Below, piece by piece: positions 46,349-55,257 of a DNA stretch of 64,000 nt. Location: positions 1,984,001-2,048,000 of the forward strand of contig NZ_CP131913.1 in the NCBI RefSeq assembly GCF_030704205.1. The letters are read 5' to 3'. The first letter of the stretch is position 1, and each line of letters begins with the position of its first letter. Both the position numbers and the translations under genes were made by a program. The notes under the pieces are model-generated. The model saw only the letters and a program-made list of their open reading frames with translations, had not been told where the DNA came from and ran no database searches. This DNA comes from Halomonas alkalicola (GTDB lineage Bacteria; Pseudomonadota; Gammaproteobacteria; Pseudomonadales; Halomonadaceae).

Positions 46349-46993
46349 ATGACCCACCTCATGACGACACCAGCCGCACCCCTTCTTCTCGAATCCTTCG
46401 ACGGTTCTCGCCAGGCCCTGCGCCGCGAGCTGCGTCGACGTCGTCGTGCCCTGACCCCAGAGCAGCGCCAGGCCGCCAGCCAACGCCTGTGCCGCCGGCT
46501 GCGCCGGCTGCCGGAGGTCCAGCGCGCCCGGCGGGTCGCCCTCTACCTGCCCAACGATGCCGAGATCGCCCCCACGCCGCTCATCGGCTGGCTGCGTCGT
46601 CGCGGCGCCCGCGTCCACCTGCCGGTGCTGCGTCCACTCTCGCGCAACCGGCTGTGGTTCGTGCACTACCACCCCGACACCCCCATGGCGACCAATCGCT
46701 ACGGCATCCCGGAGCCCGAGACCCGCCATGGCGCCCATCGCGCCCGGCGCCTGCCCGCCTGGGCCCTGGACCTGATCCTGCTGCCGCTGGTGGGCTTCGA
46801 CGAGGAGGGGCAGCGCATGGGCATGGGCGGCGGCTTCTACGACCGCAGCCTGGCCTTCACCCGCCGCCCCGGCCCGCGGCCAAGGCTGGTCGGCCTGGCC
46901 CACGAGTGCCAGCGGGTCGCCTCCCTGCCGGTGGAGCCCTGGGACGTGCCGCTGGACGCCATTGTCAGCGACGCCCGGGTCATTCGGCCCTGA
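46349..46993 (+). CDS. fau: 5-formyltetrahydrofolate cyclo-ligase
   Basis: Converts 5-formyl-THF to 5,10-methenyl-THF using ATP. It has 214 residues. Family motifs: RQALRRELRRRRRALTPEQR near the N-terminus, VALYLPNDAEIAPTPL near 65, and LILLPLVGFDEEGQRMGMGGGFYDR near 150 (ATP/substrate loop GMGGGFYDR). It immediately follows 6S RNA and is probably read from the same transcript. ATG at 46349 and ATG at 46361 are both possible starts. It is followed by a strong hairpin. Confidence 0.94.
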   Translation: MTHLMTTPAAPLLLESFDGSRQALRRELRRRRRALTPEQRQAASQRLCRRLRRLPEVQRARRVALYLPNDAEIAPTPLIGWLRRRGARVHLPVLRPLSRNRLWFVHYHPDTPMATNRYGIPEPETRHGAHRARRLPAWALDLILLPLVGFDEEGQRMGMGGGFYDRSLAFTRRPGPRPRLVGLAHECQRVASLPVEPWDVPLDAIVSDARVIRP

Positions 46994-47011
46994 TACCCAC
47001 GCCCAACACGA

Positions 47012-47047
47012 CGAACGGGGCGATGCCTCTCGGCATCGCCCCGTTCG
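47012..47047. terminator. Strong hairpin after fau
   Basis: CGAACGGGGCGATGCC-TCTC-GGCATCGCCCCGTTCG, a perfect 16-bp stem 18 bases after fau. It also lies 43 bases beyond the stop of the facing small gene. The following TATCGTTCT has only scattered Ts. Confidence 0.75.
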
Positions 47048-47090
47048 CTATCGTTCTCTGGTCATGGCGCTGTCGGCCGCCTCGCCGGGC

Positions 47091-47189
47091 TCAGCTGCCC
47101 GCGAGCGCCTGGGCGTAGCCGGTCGCCACGAGGCCGATACAGAACAGCAGCACCAGTGCCATGACCAGATCGGGCTTGCGCTTCATCAT
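47091..47189 (-). CDS. Small single-helix membrane peptide (32 residues)
   Basis: Reads MMKRKPDLVMALVLLF followed by CIGLVATGYAQALAGS: a basic N-terminus and one hydrophobic helix of about 18 residues. GGAG lies three bases before the first ATG and six before the second (47186), so the second is the likelier start. Similar MKRKPDL-type peptides are, from memory, found in other gammaproteobacteria, but no function is known. It faces fau and is upstream of nothing else on its strand. A run of Gs sits just upstream of the ribosome site. Confidence 0.65.
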   Translation of the reverse strand: MMKRKPDLVMALVLLFCIGLVATGYAQALAGS

Positions 47190-47336
47190 CGACTCCGTAG
47201 GGGGGGGGGAACTGGGCGTGACTATAGGGCCATCCGGCCCTCACCACAACCGTCCTTACCCAACGCTTACAGATTGAAACACCCGGCTGCCGTGGCACAG
47301 GGCGCGAGTCAGCACTTACCCCACCGGGACACCCGG

Positions 47337-48851
47337 TCAGGCCATGAACAGCCGGTAGGCGGCGTTGTCCGTCTCCTTCCAGTAGCGATAGCCGATCTCG
47401 TCGAAGTGCTCCTTCACGTGGGTGCGGTCACCGTTGGGGATCTGCATGCCGACCAGCACCCGGCCGTAGGCGGCACCATGGTTGCGGTAGTGGAACAGCG
47501 AGATGTTCCAGTCGTGGGGCAGGTGGGTCAGGAAGTTCATCAGCGCGCCCGGGCGCTCCGGGAATTCGAAGCGGTAGACCTCCTCGTCGAAGTGCTCCTT
47601 CGGCCGGCCGCCGCCCAGGTGGCGGATATGCAGCTTGGCGAGCTCGTTGTCGGTGAGGTCCTCCACCGGGTAGCCCGCCTCCCGCAGGCGGTCGATCACC
47701 GCCTGGCGATCCTCGCCGCCCGGCTTGACCTGGACGCCGACGAAGATATGGGCGTTCTCGGGGTCGGCATAGCGGTAGTTGAACTCGGTGACCATGCGCT
47801 TGCCGATGGTCTTGCAGAATTTCTTGAAGCTGCCCGGCTGCTCGGGAATGGTCACCGCGAGGATCGCCTCGCGCTGCTCGCCCAGTTCGGTGCGCTCGGC
47901 GATATGCTGCAGGCGGTCGAAGTTGGTGTTGGCGCCGGAGTTGATGCACAGCAGGGTCTGCCCTTCGGCGCCGGTCTGCTGGATGTACTTCTTGAGGCCC
48001 GCCAGGGACAGGGCGCCGGAGGTCTCCGAGACCGCCCGGGTATCCTCGAAGATATCCTTCACCGCGGCACACATCTCGTCGGTGTTGACGGTGATGACGT
48101 CGTCGATCAGGTCGCGGACGATGGAGAAGGGCACCTTGCCGATCTGCGCCACGGCCACCCCCTCGGCGAAGACGCCGACCTGCCCCAGGGTCACTCGCCG
48201 CCCGGCCTCCATGGCCGCCTTCAGGCAGGCGCTGTCCTCGGCCTCGACGCCGATCACCTTGATGTCCGGGCGTAGGTACTTCACATAGGCGGCCACCCCG
48301 GCGATCAGGCCGCCGCCGCCCACCGGCACGAAGATGGCGTCCAGGCGGCCCGCGTGCTGGCGCAGGACCTCCACTGCCACGGTGCCCTGACCGGCGATCA
48401 CGTCGATGTCGTCGAAGGGCGGAATATAGGTGTAGCCGTGCTCCTTGATCAGCTCCTGGGCGTGCTCGGCGGCCGCGGCGAAGGCATCGCCCTTGAGCAC
48501 CACCTTGGCCCCGCGGGCTCGCACCGCCTGGACCTTGATCTCCGGCGTGATGCGCGGCATCACGATCACCGCCTTGACGCCCATCAGCTTGGCGGCCATG
48601 GCCAGCCCCTGGGCATGATTGCCGGCGGACGCCGCGATCACGCCCCTGGCCTTCTGGGCCTCGCTGAGCTGGGCCATCTTGTTGTAGGCGCCGCGAATCT
48701 TGAATGAATAGACCGGCAGGAGGTCCTCGCGCTTGATCAGGATGGTGTTGTTGAAGCGACGGGAGAGGAAGGGTGCCGGGGAGATCGGCGTTTCCCGGGC
48801 GGCTTCGTAGACCCGGGCCTGGAGAATCTTCTTGACGGTAGCTTCGAGCAT
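47337..48851 (-). CDS. ilvA: Threonine ammonia-lyase, biosynthetic (threonine deaminase)
   Basis: PLP enzyme making 2-oxobutanoate for isoleucine synthesis. It has 504 residues, the full-length allosteric form. The PLP lysine is in YSFKIRGAYNKM near residue 60 and the phosphate loop in PVGGGGLIAGVAAY near 190. Two ACT-like regulatory domains occupy about 330-504 (ILAVTIPEQPGSFKKFCKTIG and FEFPERPGALMNFLTHL), so isoleucine feedback is expected. The ATG at 48851 gives the standard MLEATVKKIL; a longer start at 48953 runs into the promoter region. It is a single gene. Confidence 0.95.
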   Translation of the reverse strand: MLEATVKKILQARVYEAARETPISPAPFLSRRFNNTILIKREDLLPVYSFKIRGAYNKMAQLSEAQKARGVIAASAGNHAQGLAMAAKLMGVKAVIVMPRITPEIKVQAVRARGAKVVLKGDAFAAAAEHAQELIKEHGYTYIPPFDDIDVIAGQGTVAVEVLRQHAGRLDAIFVPVGGGGLIAGVAAYVKYLRPDIKVIGVEAEDSACLKAAMEAGRRVTLGQVGVFAEGVAVAQIGKVPFSIVRDLIDDVITVNTDEMCAAVKDIFEDTRAVSETSGALSLAGLKKYIQQTGAEGQTLLCINSGANTNFDRLQHIAERTELGEQREAILAVTIPEQPGSFKKFCKTIGKRMVTEFNYRYADPENAHIFVGVQVKPGGEDRQAVIDRLREAGYPVEDLTDNELAKLHIRHLGGGRPKEHFDEEVYRFEFPERPGALMNFLTHLPHDWNISLFHYRNHGAAYGRVLVGMQIPNGDRTHVKEHFDEIGYRYWKETDNAAYRLFMA

Positions 48852-49223
48852 CCTGATATCCCAGAGGCGTGACGCGGGGCGCCAGACGGTTGCTGCACTG
48901 CAGAGAACCCCTATTGGTAGCATCCCGGCCGGCCTGGCGTCCAGCGGCGCCATGGCTGGCTGGGCTACCGCAATTACCGATAGGGTGAGAGCGAAAGGCG
49001 CCGGGGACAGGTCGGAGAGGGGGTCCGAGGACCAGGGATGGCCGAGGTAGCCTACAGGGAAGTACTCGTAGCGCCCCCTCGAGGGCCTGTCACCGGAACA
49101 GCCTTGAGCGGCACTGCCAACTTCGATGGCCCTGATCGGCAGACGGGCCTCGCTGGCCTATAATGGCGCCCGACTTCCCGCCCATCCATTCCGCCGATTC
49201 ACCCCACCCAAGGAGAGCGACCC
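48852..49223. other. Gene-free gap between ilvA and rpiA
   Basis: A 372-base divergent intergenic region. It holds copy 2 of the 121-nt palindromic repeat (48990-49110). No leader peptide, riboswitch or convincing terminator was recognised. Promoters for both flanking genes must lie here, but none stands out; GGCCTATAATGG near 49155-49166 contains TATAAT about 60 bases before rpiA. Confidence 0.6.
48990..49110. repeat. Dispersed 121-nt palindromic repeat, copy 2
   Basis: Same length and orientation as 3052-3172, with five substitutions, all in the right half. The terminal fold-back is kept: GCCGGGGACAGG with CCTGTCACCGG, the latter changed at the already mismatched base. Here it sits between divergent genes, so it is not tied to 3' ends. 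Confidence 0.85.
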
Positions 49224-49913
49224 ATGACCCAGGCCGGCCTGACCCAGGATCAGCTGAAGGACGCCGTGGCCGCGGCCGCCATCGACGAGATCAAGCCCTG
49301 GCTTTCGCGCAGCACCGTGCTCGGCATCGGCACCGGCTCCACCGCCAACCTGTTCATCGACCGGCTGGCCGCCCTGCGCGACGACTTCAAGGGCGCCGTG
49401 GCGAGCTCCGAGGCCAGCGCCGAGCGCCTGCGCGGCCACGGCATCGAGGTGTTCGAGCTCAACAGCGTCGGCACCGTGCCCTTCTACATCGACGGTGCCG
49501 ACGAAGTGAACGCTCACCTGCACATGATCAAGGGCGGCGGCGCGGCCCTGACCCGGGAGAAGATCGTCGCCGCCTGCGCGGAGAGGTTCATCTGCATCGC
49601 CGATGCCTCCAAGAAGGTCGAGCGGCTGGGCGAGTTCCCGCTGCCGGTGGAGGTGATTCCCATGGCGCGCTCCTACGTGGCCCGGGAGCTGGTCAAGCTG
49701 GGCGCCGATCCGGTCTATCGCGAGGGGGTGGTCACCGACAACGGCAACCAGATCATCGACTGCTTCGAGTTCATGATCGACGACCCGGTGGCCATGGAGG
49801 CCAGAATCAACGCCATCGTCGGCGTGGTCACCAACGGCCTGTTCGCCGCCCGCGGCGCCGACGTGCTGCTGCTGGGAACCGAGCACGGCGTGGAGCGACT
49901 GACTCCCGCCTGA
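49224..49913 (+). CDS. rpiA: Ribose-5-phosphate isomerase A
   Basis: Interconverts ribose 5-phosphate and ribulose 5-phosphate. It has 229 residues. Family motifs are [17 protein letters not shown] near residue 33, [22 protein letters not shown] (catalytic Asp and phosphate loop) near 89, and [22 protein letters not shown]. The C-terminus [17 protein letters not shown] is complete. The start ATG at 49224 follows AAGGAGAGCG. It converges on the disrupted waaA gene. Confidence 0.96.
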   Translation: MTQAGLTQDQLKDAVAAAAIDEIKPWLSRSTVLGIGTGSTANLFIDRLAALRDDFKGAVASSEASAERLRGHGIEVFELNSVGTVPFYIDGADEVNAHLHMIKGGGAALTREKIVAACAERFICIADASKKVERLGEFPLPVEVIPMARSYVARELVKLGADPVYREGVVTDNGNQIIDCFEFMIDDPVAMEARINAIVGVVTNGLFAARGADVLLLGTEHGVERLTPA

Positions 49914-49938
49914 CCTGCCCCGACGGCGAAGCGAGCCC

Positions 49939-51247
49939 TCACTTCGTCGGCAGCAGCCGCGCCAGGCCCTCGAGGGTGCGCGCCAGCGCCCCGCGGTTGG
50001 CCGCCACCACGGCGCGGCCCGCCTCGCCGAGCCGGCGCCGCTCGGTGGGGTCGGCGAAGAGCGCCGCCAGGGCGGCGGCCAGCGCCGCCTCATCGGCCGC
50101 CTCTACCAGGGCCTCGGCCTCGCGCAGCACCTCGGCCACCTCCGCGAAGTTGGCAAGCGCAGGCCCCGTGAGCACCGGCACGCCGAGGGCGGCCGGCTCC
50201 AGCAGGTTGTGGCCGCCGATCGGCACCAGGCTGCCCCCCACGAAGGCAAGATCCCCCGCGCCGTAGAGCGCCAGCAGCTCCCCCATGGTATCCCCCAGGT
50301 AGACGGCCGTGGTGGCCGTGGGCCACTCGTCGCGGGAGCGGCGCGCCAGGGGCATGCCCGCCTGCTCGCAGAGCATCGCGACCTCGTCGAAGCGCTGGGG
50401 GTGGCGGGGCACCAGCACCAGCAGCGCCTCGGGCCGGCGCTCGCACAGCCTGGCATGGGCGGCCAGCAGCGCCGCCTCCTCGCCCTCATGGGTGGAGCCG
50501 GCCACCCACACCGGCCGCTCGCCCAGGCGAGTACGCAAGCCCTCACTCACCTCGAAAGCCTTGTCATCGATGGCGATATCGAACTTGAGCGAGCCCACCA
50601 CGGCGGTATGCTTGGCGGCCATGCCGAGTGCCCGGAAGCGCTCCCCATCCGCGGCGGACTTGGCCGCCAGCCAGTCGACGCAGGCCAGGGCCTCGCCCAT
50701 CAGAGGGCGCAGGCGCCGATAGCCCCGGAAGGCCCTGGGGGATAGCCGGCCATTGATCACCGCCACCGGCACGCCGCGACGCCGGCAGGCGTGGAGCAGG
50801 TTGGGCCACAACTCGGTCTCGAAGAAGAGCGCCAGTTCGGGACGCAGGCGCTCGGCGCTCGACGAAGCGCGCGGCGGCGGCGGGAAAGTCCAGCGGCACG
50901 AAGCGGTGGACGAGGCGGCCGTCGTCGCGGGATGCCGCCAGGGCCAGTGCCCGCTCGGCGCCGGTGGCGGTCATGGTCGTGAGGGTGAGGCGGTGCCCGG
51001 GATAGCGCGCCAGCAGCGCCTCGATCAGCGGCCGGGCCGCCAGCACCTCGCCCACGGAAGCGCAGTGCAGCCACAGCATGGGCTCGCCGGGCGGCGTCTC
51101 GGGAATGCGCCCCAGGCGCAGGGCCCGGGGACTCTCGCCAGCCTCCCCGCGGGCGTCAGTGAGCGCATGCTCACGGCGGATACGCCACCAGATCAGTGGC
51201 GACAGCAGATGCAGCGCCACCGAGTAGAGGGCCCGGGGCCAGCCCAT
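49939..51247 (-). pseudogene. waaA: Kdo transferase (3-deoxy-D-manno-octulosonic acid transferase), frameshifted
   Basis: Would attach Kdo to lipid IVA in LPS synthesis; about 433 residues if the frame is restored. The N-terminal part (51247 down to about 50861) has LWLHCASVGEVLAARPLIEAL. The frame is then lost, and the correct frame resumes with LRPELALFFETELWPNLLHA and continues through VAGSTHEGEE and GGSLVPIGGHNLLEPAA to 49939. At the break, GGCGCTC occurs twice in tandem (50847-50860). Removing one 7-base copy gives RFVERLRPELALFF. The start overlaps the hldE stop. waaA is normally essential, so an error or a true lesion must be told apart. Confidence 0.88.
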
Positions 51248-52677
51248 CAGGCCTCACGGTCGAGGATGGTGGAGATCATCGCCGTGGTGGAGACGCCATC
51301 CTCGAAGCCCAGCACCTGGACCTCGCCGCCCGCCTCGCGCACCGCCTCGCCGCCGGCGATCTGCTCGGGGCGGTAGTCGCCGCCCTTGACCAGCACGTCG
51401 GGCAGCACCGCCTCGATCAGCCGCTGGGGAGTGTCCTCGGCGAAGGGCACCACCCAGCCCACGGCGCCGAGACCGGCCAGCACCTGCATGCGCCGCGCCA
51501 GGGGGTTGATGGGGCGCTTGGGGCCCTTGAGGCGGGCGATGGAGGCGTCGTCATTGACCGCCACGATCAGCCGGTCGCCCAGCTTGCGGGCCTGCTCCAG
51601 GTAGGCCACGTGGCCGGCATGCAGGATATCGAAGCAGCCGTTGGTCATCACCCCCCGCTCGCCCCGGGCCTGGGCGGCGCGTACCGCCTCGATCAGCGCC
51701 GCCTCCTCGATCACCCCGAACTCGGCCAGCTTGTCGCCCTGCAGGGCGGTGTAGAGCTCGGCGATGGAGAGGGTCGCGGTGCCCTGCTTGGCCACCACCA
51801 GTCCCGCGGCCAGGTTGGCCAGGGTCATCGCCTCGGGGAAGGCGTGGCCGGCGGCCAGCGCCAGCCCCAGCACGCCGATCACGGTGTCACCGGCGCCGGT
51901 GACGTCGTAGACCTCCCGGGCCCGGGTCGGCAGGTGCAGCGGCTCGTGGCCCTCGCGGATCAGGGTCATGCCCTTCTCGCTGCGGGTGATCAAGAGCGCC
52001 TCGAGCGCAAGCTCGGCACGCAGCGCCTCGCCGCGCTCGGCCAGCTCGGCGTCGTCCCGGCAGTGGCCCACCACCGCCTCGAACTCGGCCAGGTTGGGGG
52101 TGATCACGCTGGCCCCGCGGTAGCGGGAGAAGTCGCTCCCCTTGGGATCCACCAGCACCCGCTTGCCGCTGGCGCGCACCAGGCGGATCAGCTCCTGGAC
52201 GCGGTTCAAGGTGCCCTTGCCATAGTCGGAAAAGATGACGAGGTCCGCCTCGGGCAGCGCCGCCTCCACCTCCGCCAGCAGGCCCGCGGTGTCCACCTCG
52301 CCGAGCCCCTCCTCGAAGTCCAGGCGGATCAGCTGCTGGTTGCGGCTCATCACCCGCAGCTTGGTGATGGTCGGAATGCCGGGGCTCCTGGCGAAGTGAG
52401 TGCCCACTCCGGCGCTCTCCAGGCGGGACACCAGGCGGTCGGCATTGTCGTCGTCGCCCACCAGCCCGGCCAGGGCGGCATGGGCGCCCAGCGAGGCGAT
52501 GTTGAGCGCCACGTTGGCGGCGCCGCCGGGCCGGTCCTCTGACTCCTCGACCCGCACCACCGGCACCGGCGCCTCGGGGGAGATCCGCGAGGTGCCGCCG
52601 TGCCAGTAGCGGTCGAGCATGACGTCGCCCACCACCAGCAGGCGTGAGCGCTCCAGGGAGGTCAGATCAAGTTTCAT
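51247..52677 (-). CDS. hldE: Bifunctional heptose-7-phosphate kinase / heptose-1-phosphate adenylyltransferase
   Basis: Makes ADP-heptose for the LPS inner core. It has 476 residues. The N-terminal PfkB-type kinase domain is about 1-320, with [14 protein letters not shown] near 50 and the anion hole [12 protein letters not shown] near 264. The C-terminal nucleotidyltransferase has [19 protein letters not shown] near 350 and [13 protein letters not shown] near 425. It works with hldD at 62-63 kb. It overlaps waaA downstream by one base and the upstream GT9 gene by 11 bases. Confidence 0.96.
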   Translation of the reverse strand: MKLDLTSLERSRLLVVGDVMLDRYWHGGTSRISPEAPVPVVRVEESEDRPGGAANVALNIASLGAHAALAGLVGDDDNADRLVSRLESAGVGTHFARSPGIPTITKLRVMSRNQQLIRLDFEEGLGEVDTAGLLAEVEAALPEADLVIFSDYGKGTLNRVQELIRLVRASGKRVLVDPKGSDFSRYRGASVITPNLAEFEAVVGHCRDDAELAERGEALRAELALEALLITRSEKGMTLIREGHEPLHLPTRAREVYDVTGAGDTVIGVLGLALAAGHAFPEAMTLANLAAGLVVAKQGTATLSIAELYTALQGDKLAEFGVIEEAALIEAVRAAQARGERGVMTNGCFDILHAGHVAYLEQARKLGDRLIVAVNDDASIARLKGPKRPINPLARRMQVLAGLGAVGWVVPFAEDTPQRLIEAVLPDVLVKGGDYRPEQIAGGEAVREAGGEVQVLGFEDGVSTTAMISTILDREA

Positions 52678-53770
52678 CGTCGGGAAGCTCCCTTTCCGGG
52701 TGGGTGGCGGCGGCGCGATCGAGCAGCGCCTCCAGGCGCTCGATCACATCCTCGGCGTGGATCAGCGACATGGCGTCGGGGTGGCGCACCCGCTGTCCCC
52801 AGGGAATCTCCTCCAGAGACTTGTGCAGGTAGGTGCGCACGGCGTCGGGGTAGCGATTGACCACGAACGCCTGCCAGCAGTAGGGGGCGGCGCGGTCGGG
52901 GTTGGTGGTGGCATAGAGCCCCACCACCGGGGTGCCCATGGCATTGGCCATGTGCACCGGCCCGGAGTCCGGGGCGATGACGGCCCGGGCACGGGCAATC
53001 AGCGCCAGCAGCCCCTTCAGGGAGGTGCCGCCGATGGCGTCGATCACCGCCCCCGGATCGCAGAGGGCGTGGATGCGCTCGCCCTTCTCGCGCTCCTGGG
53101 TGCTGCCACCGCCGGTGAGCAGGGTCGGCAGACCGTGCTGCTGCCAGGCGTGCTGGATCACCGCCGCATAGCCCTCGGCGGACCAGTTGCGGAAGTTGCG
53201 CAGCCGCGGGTTGGCGCAGGGGCTCATCAGCAGGTAGGGGGCGTCCCCGGTCAGCGCCAGCGCCTCGTCATGGGCCGCCTCGGGCACCGGCAGGTCCCAT
53301 GCCAGGGAGAGGTCCTCCACGCCCAGCAGACGCGCGAAGTCCAGGAAGGAGTCCAGCACGTGGGCCCGGGGATGGGGCGCCAGCTGGCGATGGGTGAACC
53401 AGTGCTGGGCATCCTTGGCGCGCGCCTTGTCATAGCCCACCCGCACCCCGGCCTTGAGGCCGAGCGAGAGCACGCTGGCGCGAAGCGCCTGCTGCATGTG
53501 CAGCAGCACGTCGAAGCGGGTGTCGGCCAGCTCGCGCCACAGCGCACGCATGCCGGCAAGCCGGGTGGCCTTGTCGTAGACCACGAACTCGACCCCGGAG
53601 AGGCCGGCCAGTAGACTGTGCTCGCCCTTGCCGATGATCCAGGTGATGCGCGCCTCGGGCCACTGGCGCTGCAGGGCGCGAACCGTCGGTACCAGGTTGC
53701 AGACATCGCCCAGGGCGGAGAGTCGCAGCACGCCGATGTGTCGGGGTTGTGCAGGCAGAGGATGCTTCAT
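52667..53770 (-). CDS. GT9-family heptosyltransferase-like glycosyltransferase
   Basis: A 367-residue member of family GT9 (ADP-heptose:LPS heptosyltransferases). N-terminal motif [22 protein letters not shown]-terminal donor-site motif [23 protein letters not shown]. It is probably WaaC-like or a further core heptosyltransferase, but acceptor specificity cannot be read. It is the first gene of a likely unit with hldE and waaA, and is divergent from the yrbL-kdkA pair. Confidence 0.9.
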   Translation of the reverse strand: MKHPLPAQPRHIGVLRLSALGDVCNLVPTVRALQRQWPEARITWIIGKGEHSLLAGLSGVEFVVYDKATRLAGMRALWRELADTRFDVLLHMQQALRASVLSLGLKAGVRVGYDKARAKDAQHWFTHRQLAPHPRAHVLDSFLDFARLLGVEDLSLAWDLPVPEAAHDEALALTGDAPYLLMSPCANPRLRNFRNWSAEGYAAVIQHAWQQHGLPTLLTGGGSTQEREKGERIHALCDPGAVIDAIGGTSLKGLLALIARARAVIAPDSGPVHMANAMGTPVVGLYATTNPDRAAPYCWQAFVVNRYPDAVRTYLHKSLEEIPWGQRVRHPDAMSLIHAEDVIERLEALLDRAAATHPERELPDDET

Positions 53771-53879
53771 GGGGTTGGCAACGTGTCGCGCGAATAGACC
53801 AGCATTCTACCCCCACACCACGACAGCGGTCACACTGTGCACACAAGAGACAGCTCAGACACCACCGGGGAAACCTGAT

Positions 53880-54527
53880 ATGCCAGAGCCTTCTACGCTG
53901 ATACGACTCGCCGATATCGAGCCGCTGGCCAGCGGGGGCTCGCGCCTCATCTATCCCCACCCCGAACGGCCCGGCCAACTGATCAAGGTGGTCAAGCACG
54001 GTTCGGGACGCCTCAAGGCACGCTTTCAGGTCACCCGCCAGCTGCGCGAGCTTCGCGTATATATTCGTATTTTAGAAAATACGGATGACAAGCTGATCCG
54101 TCATCTCCCCGGCATCACCGGGCTCATCGCCACCGACCTGGGAGCCGGGCTCAGCGTGGAAGCGATTCAGGGAGCCGACGGCCGGCTCGCCCCCACCTTC
54201 TCACGGCTGCTTGGCGAGTCACACGCCAAGCCACACCACCGGGATCTACTGGCGACCTTTTTCGACCGCCTGCTCTCTTCTTCGGCCATTACAGGCGACC
54301 TGAGCCGCAACAACCTGGTGCTCGGTTGTGATCCGAATGGCAACGACTACTTTGCACTGGTAGACGGGCTCGGCGACAACACCCTGGTACCGATGTACGC
54401 CATGGTGCCGGGCCGCAACCACAACAAGAAGCGGCGTGCTGCCAGCCGCTTCCTGGCCGACCTCGACGCCGCGCTGAACAGGTCGCGGCAACCAACAGCG
54501 GCAGCGGTCGCACCGACAAGGAAGTGA
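53880..54527 (+). CDS. YrbL family protein
   Basis: A 215-residue protein resembling YrbL, a PhoP-regulated protein of enteric bacteria with a kinase-like fold. Similar regions are IEPLASGGSRLIYPHPERPGQLIKVVK near 10-40 and LSRNNLVLGCDPNG with FALVDGLGDNTLVPM near 140-175, resembling a catalytic loop and metal-binding segment. The ATG at 53880 is the first after the intergenic region. The stop is one base before kdkA, implying translational coupling. A lower-GC patch occurs near 54056-54085. Biochemical activity is unproven. Confidence 0.78.
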   Translation: MPEPSTLIRLADIEPLASGGSRLIYPHPERPGQLIKVVKHGSGRLKARFQVTRQLRELRVYIRILENTDDKLIRHLPGITGLIATDLGAGLSVEAIQGADGRLAPTFSRLLGESHAKPHHRDLLATFFDRLLSSSAITGDLSRNNLVLGCDPNGNDYFALVDGLGDNTLVPMYAMVPGRNHNKKRRAASRFLADLDAALNRSRQPTAAAVAPTRK

Positions 54528-54528
54528 C

Positions 54529-55257
54529 ATGCCACTGGTCATACGCCATGTCGCGACCATGTCCATGTCGATCCTCTTCGACAACCAGGCCGCCCGCTGG
54601 TCCACAAGGCTCCCCGGTATCGGCCCCCGGACCTTCGAGCCGGAAGCCTGGCGGGAGGCCTCGCGAGTCACCGGCGAGGCCCCGGGACGCGGGGCCAGTC
54701 TGTTTCTGGACGCCGACGAGGAGCGCGAGTGGGTGCTGCGCACCTACCGCCGCGGCGGCCTGATCGCCCGGCTCAGCGCCAGGCGCTACCTCTGGACCGG
54801 CCTGGAGCGCACCCGCGCCTTCCGGGAGCTGCGCCTCACCGCCGACCTCCACCAGCGCGGCCTGCCGGTGCCCACCCCGGTGGCCGCCGCCGTCACCCGC
54901 CACGGCCTCACCTACGAGGCCGCCCTGATCACCGAGCGCATTCCCGGCGCCCGGGCCCTGGCCAGCCGGCTGGAAACCGACAAAACCGACGACGACCTGC
55001 TGAGGCGCGTCGGCACCACCATCCGCCGCTTCCACGACGCCGGCCTCGACCACGTGGATCTCAACGCCCGCAACCTGCTGGTGGATGAACATGGCGCGGT
55101 GTGGCTGATCGACCTGGACCGCTGCCGCCTGCGCCCGAAGGGCGCCTGGCAGGACGCCAACCTGGCCCGCCTCGAGCGCTCCCTGGCCAAGTTCGACGCC
55201 GGTGATGCCATGGCGCCGATCCGAAGGGGCTACGAGGAGGCGTCGGACACCGACTGA
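54529..55257 (+). CDS. kdkA: 3-deoxy-D-manno-octulosonic acid kinase
   Basis: Phosphorylates the 4-position of Kdo on the LPS inner core with ATP. It has 242 residues. The eukaryotic-like kinase fold shows WVLRTYRRGGLIARLSARRYLW near 65, the catalytic loop GLDHVDLNARNLLVD near 175 and the metal motif LIDLDRCRLRPKG near 195. It starts one base after the yrbL-like gene. Its 3' end overlaps the facing GT9 gene by 28 bases. A Kdo kinase suggests a short or unusual inner core in which Kdo itself carries phosphate. Confidence 0.92.
   Translation: MPLVIRHVATMSMSILFDNQAARWSTRLPGIGPRTFEPEAWREASRVTGEAPGRGASLFLDADEEREWVLRTYRRGGLIARLSARRYLWTGLERTRAFRELRLTADLHQRGLPVPTPVAAAVTRHGLTYEAALITERIPGARALASRLETDKTDDDLLRRVGTTIRRFHDAGLDHVDLNARNLLVDEHGAVWLIDLDRCRLRPKGAWQDANLARLERSLAKFDAGDAMAPIRRGYEEASDTD

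Noticed and set aside
47201..47213. Run of Gs upstream of the small membrane peptide as a phase-variation tract.
   Set aside because: It lies outside the coding region and beyond the ribosome site, so length change would not alter a frame; an effect on the promoter cannot be judged.
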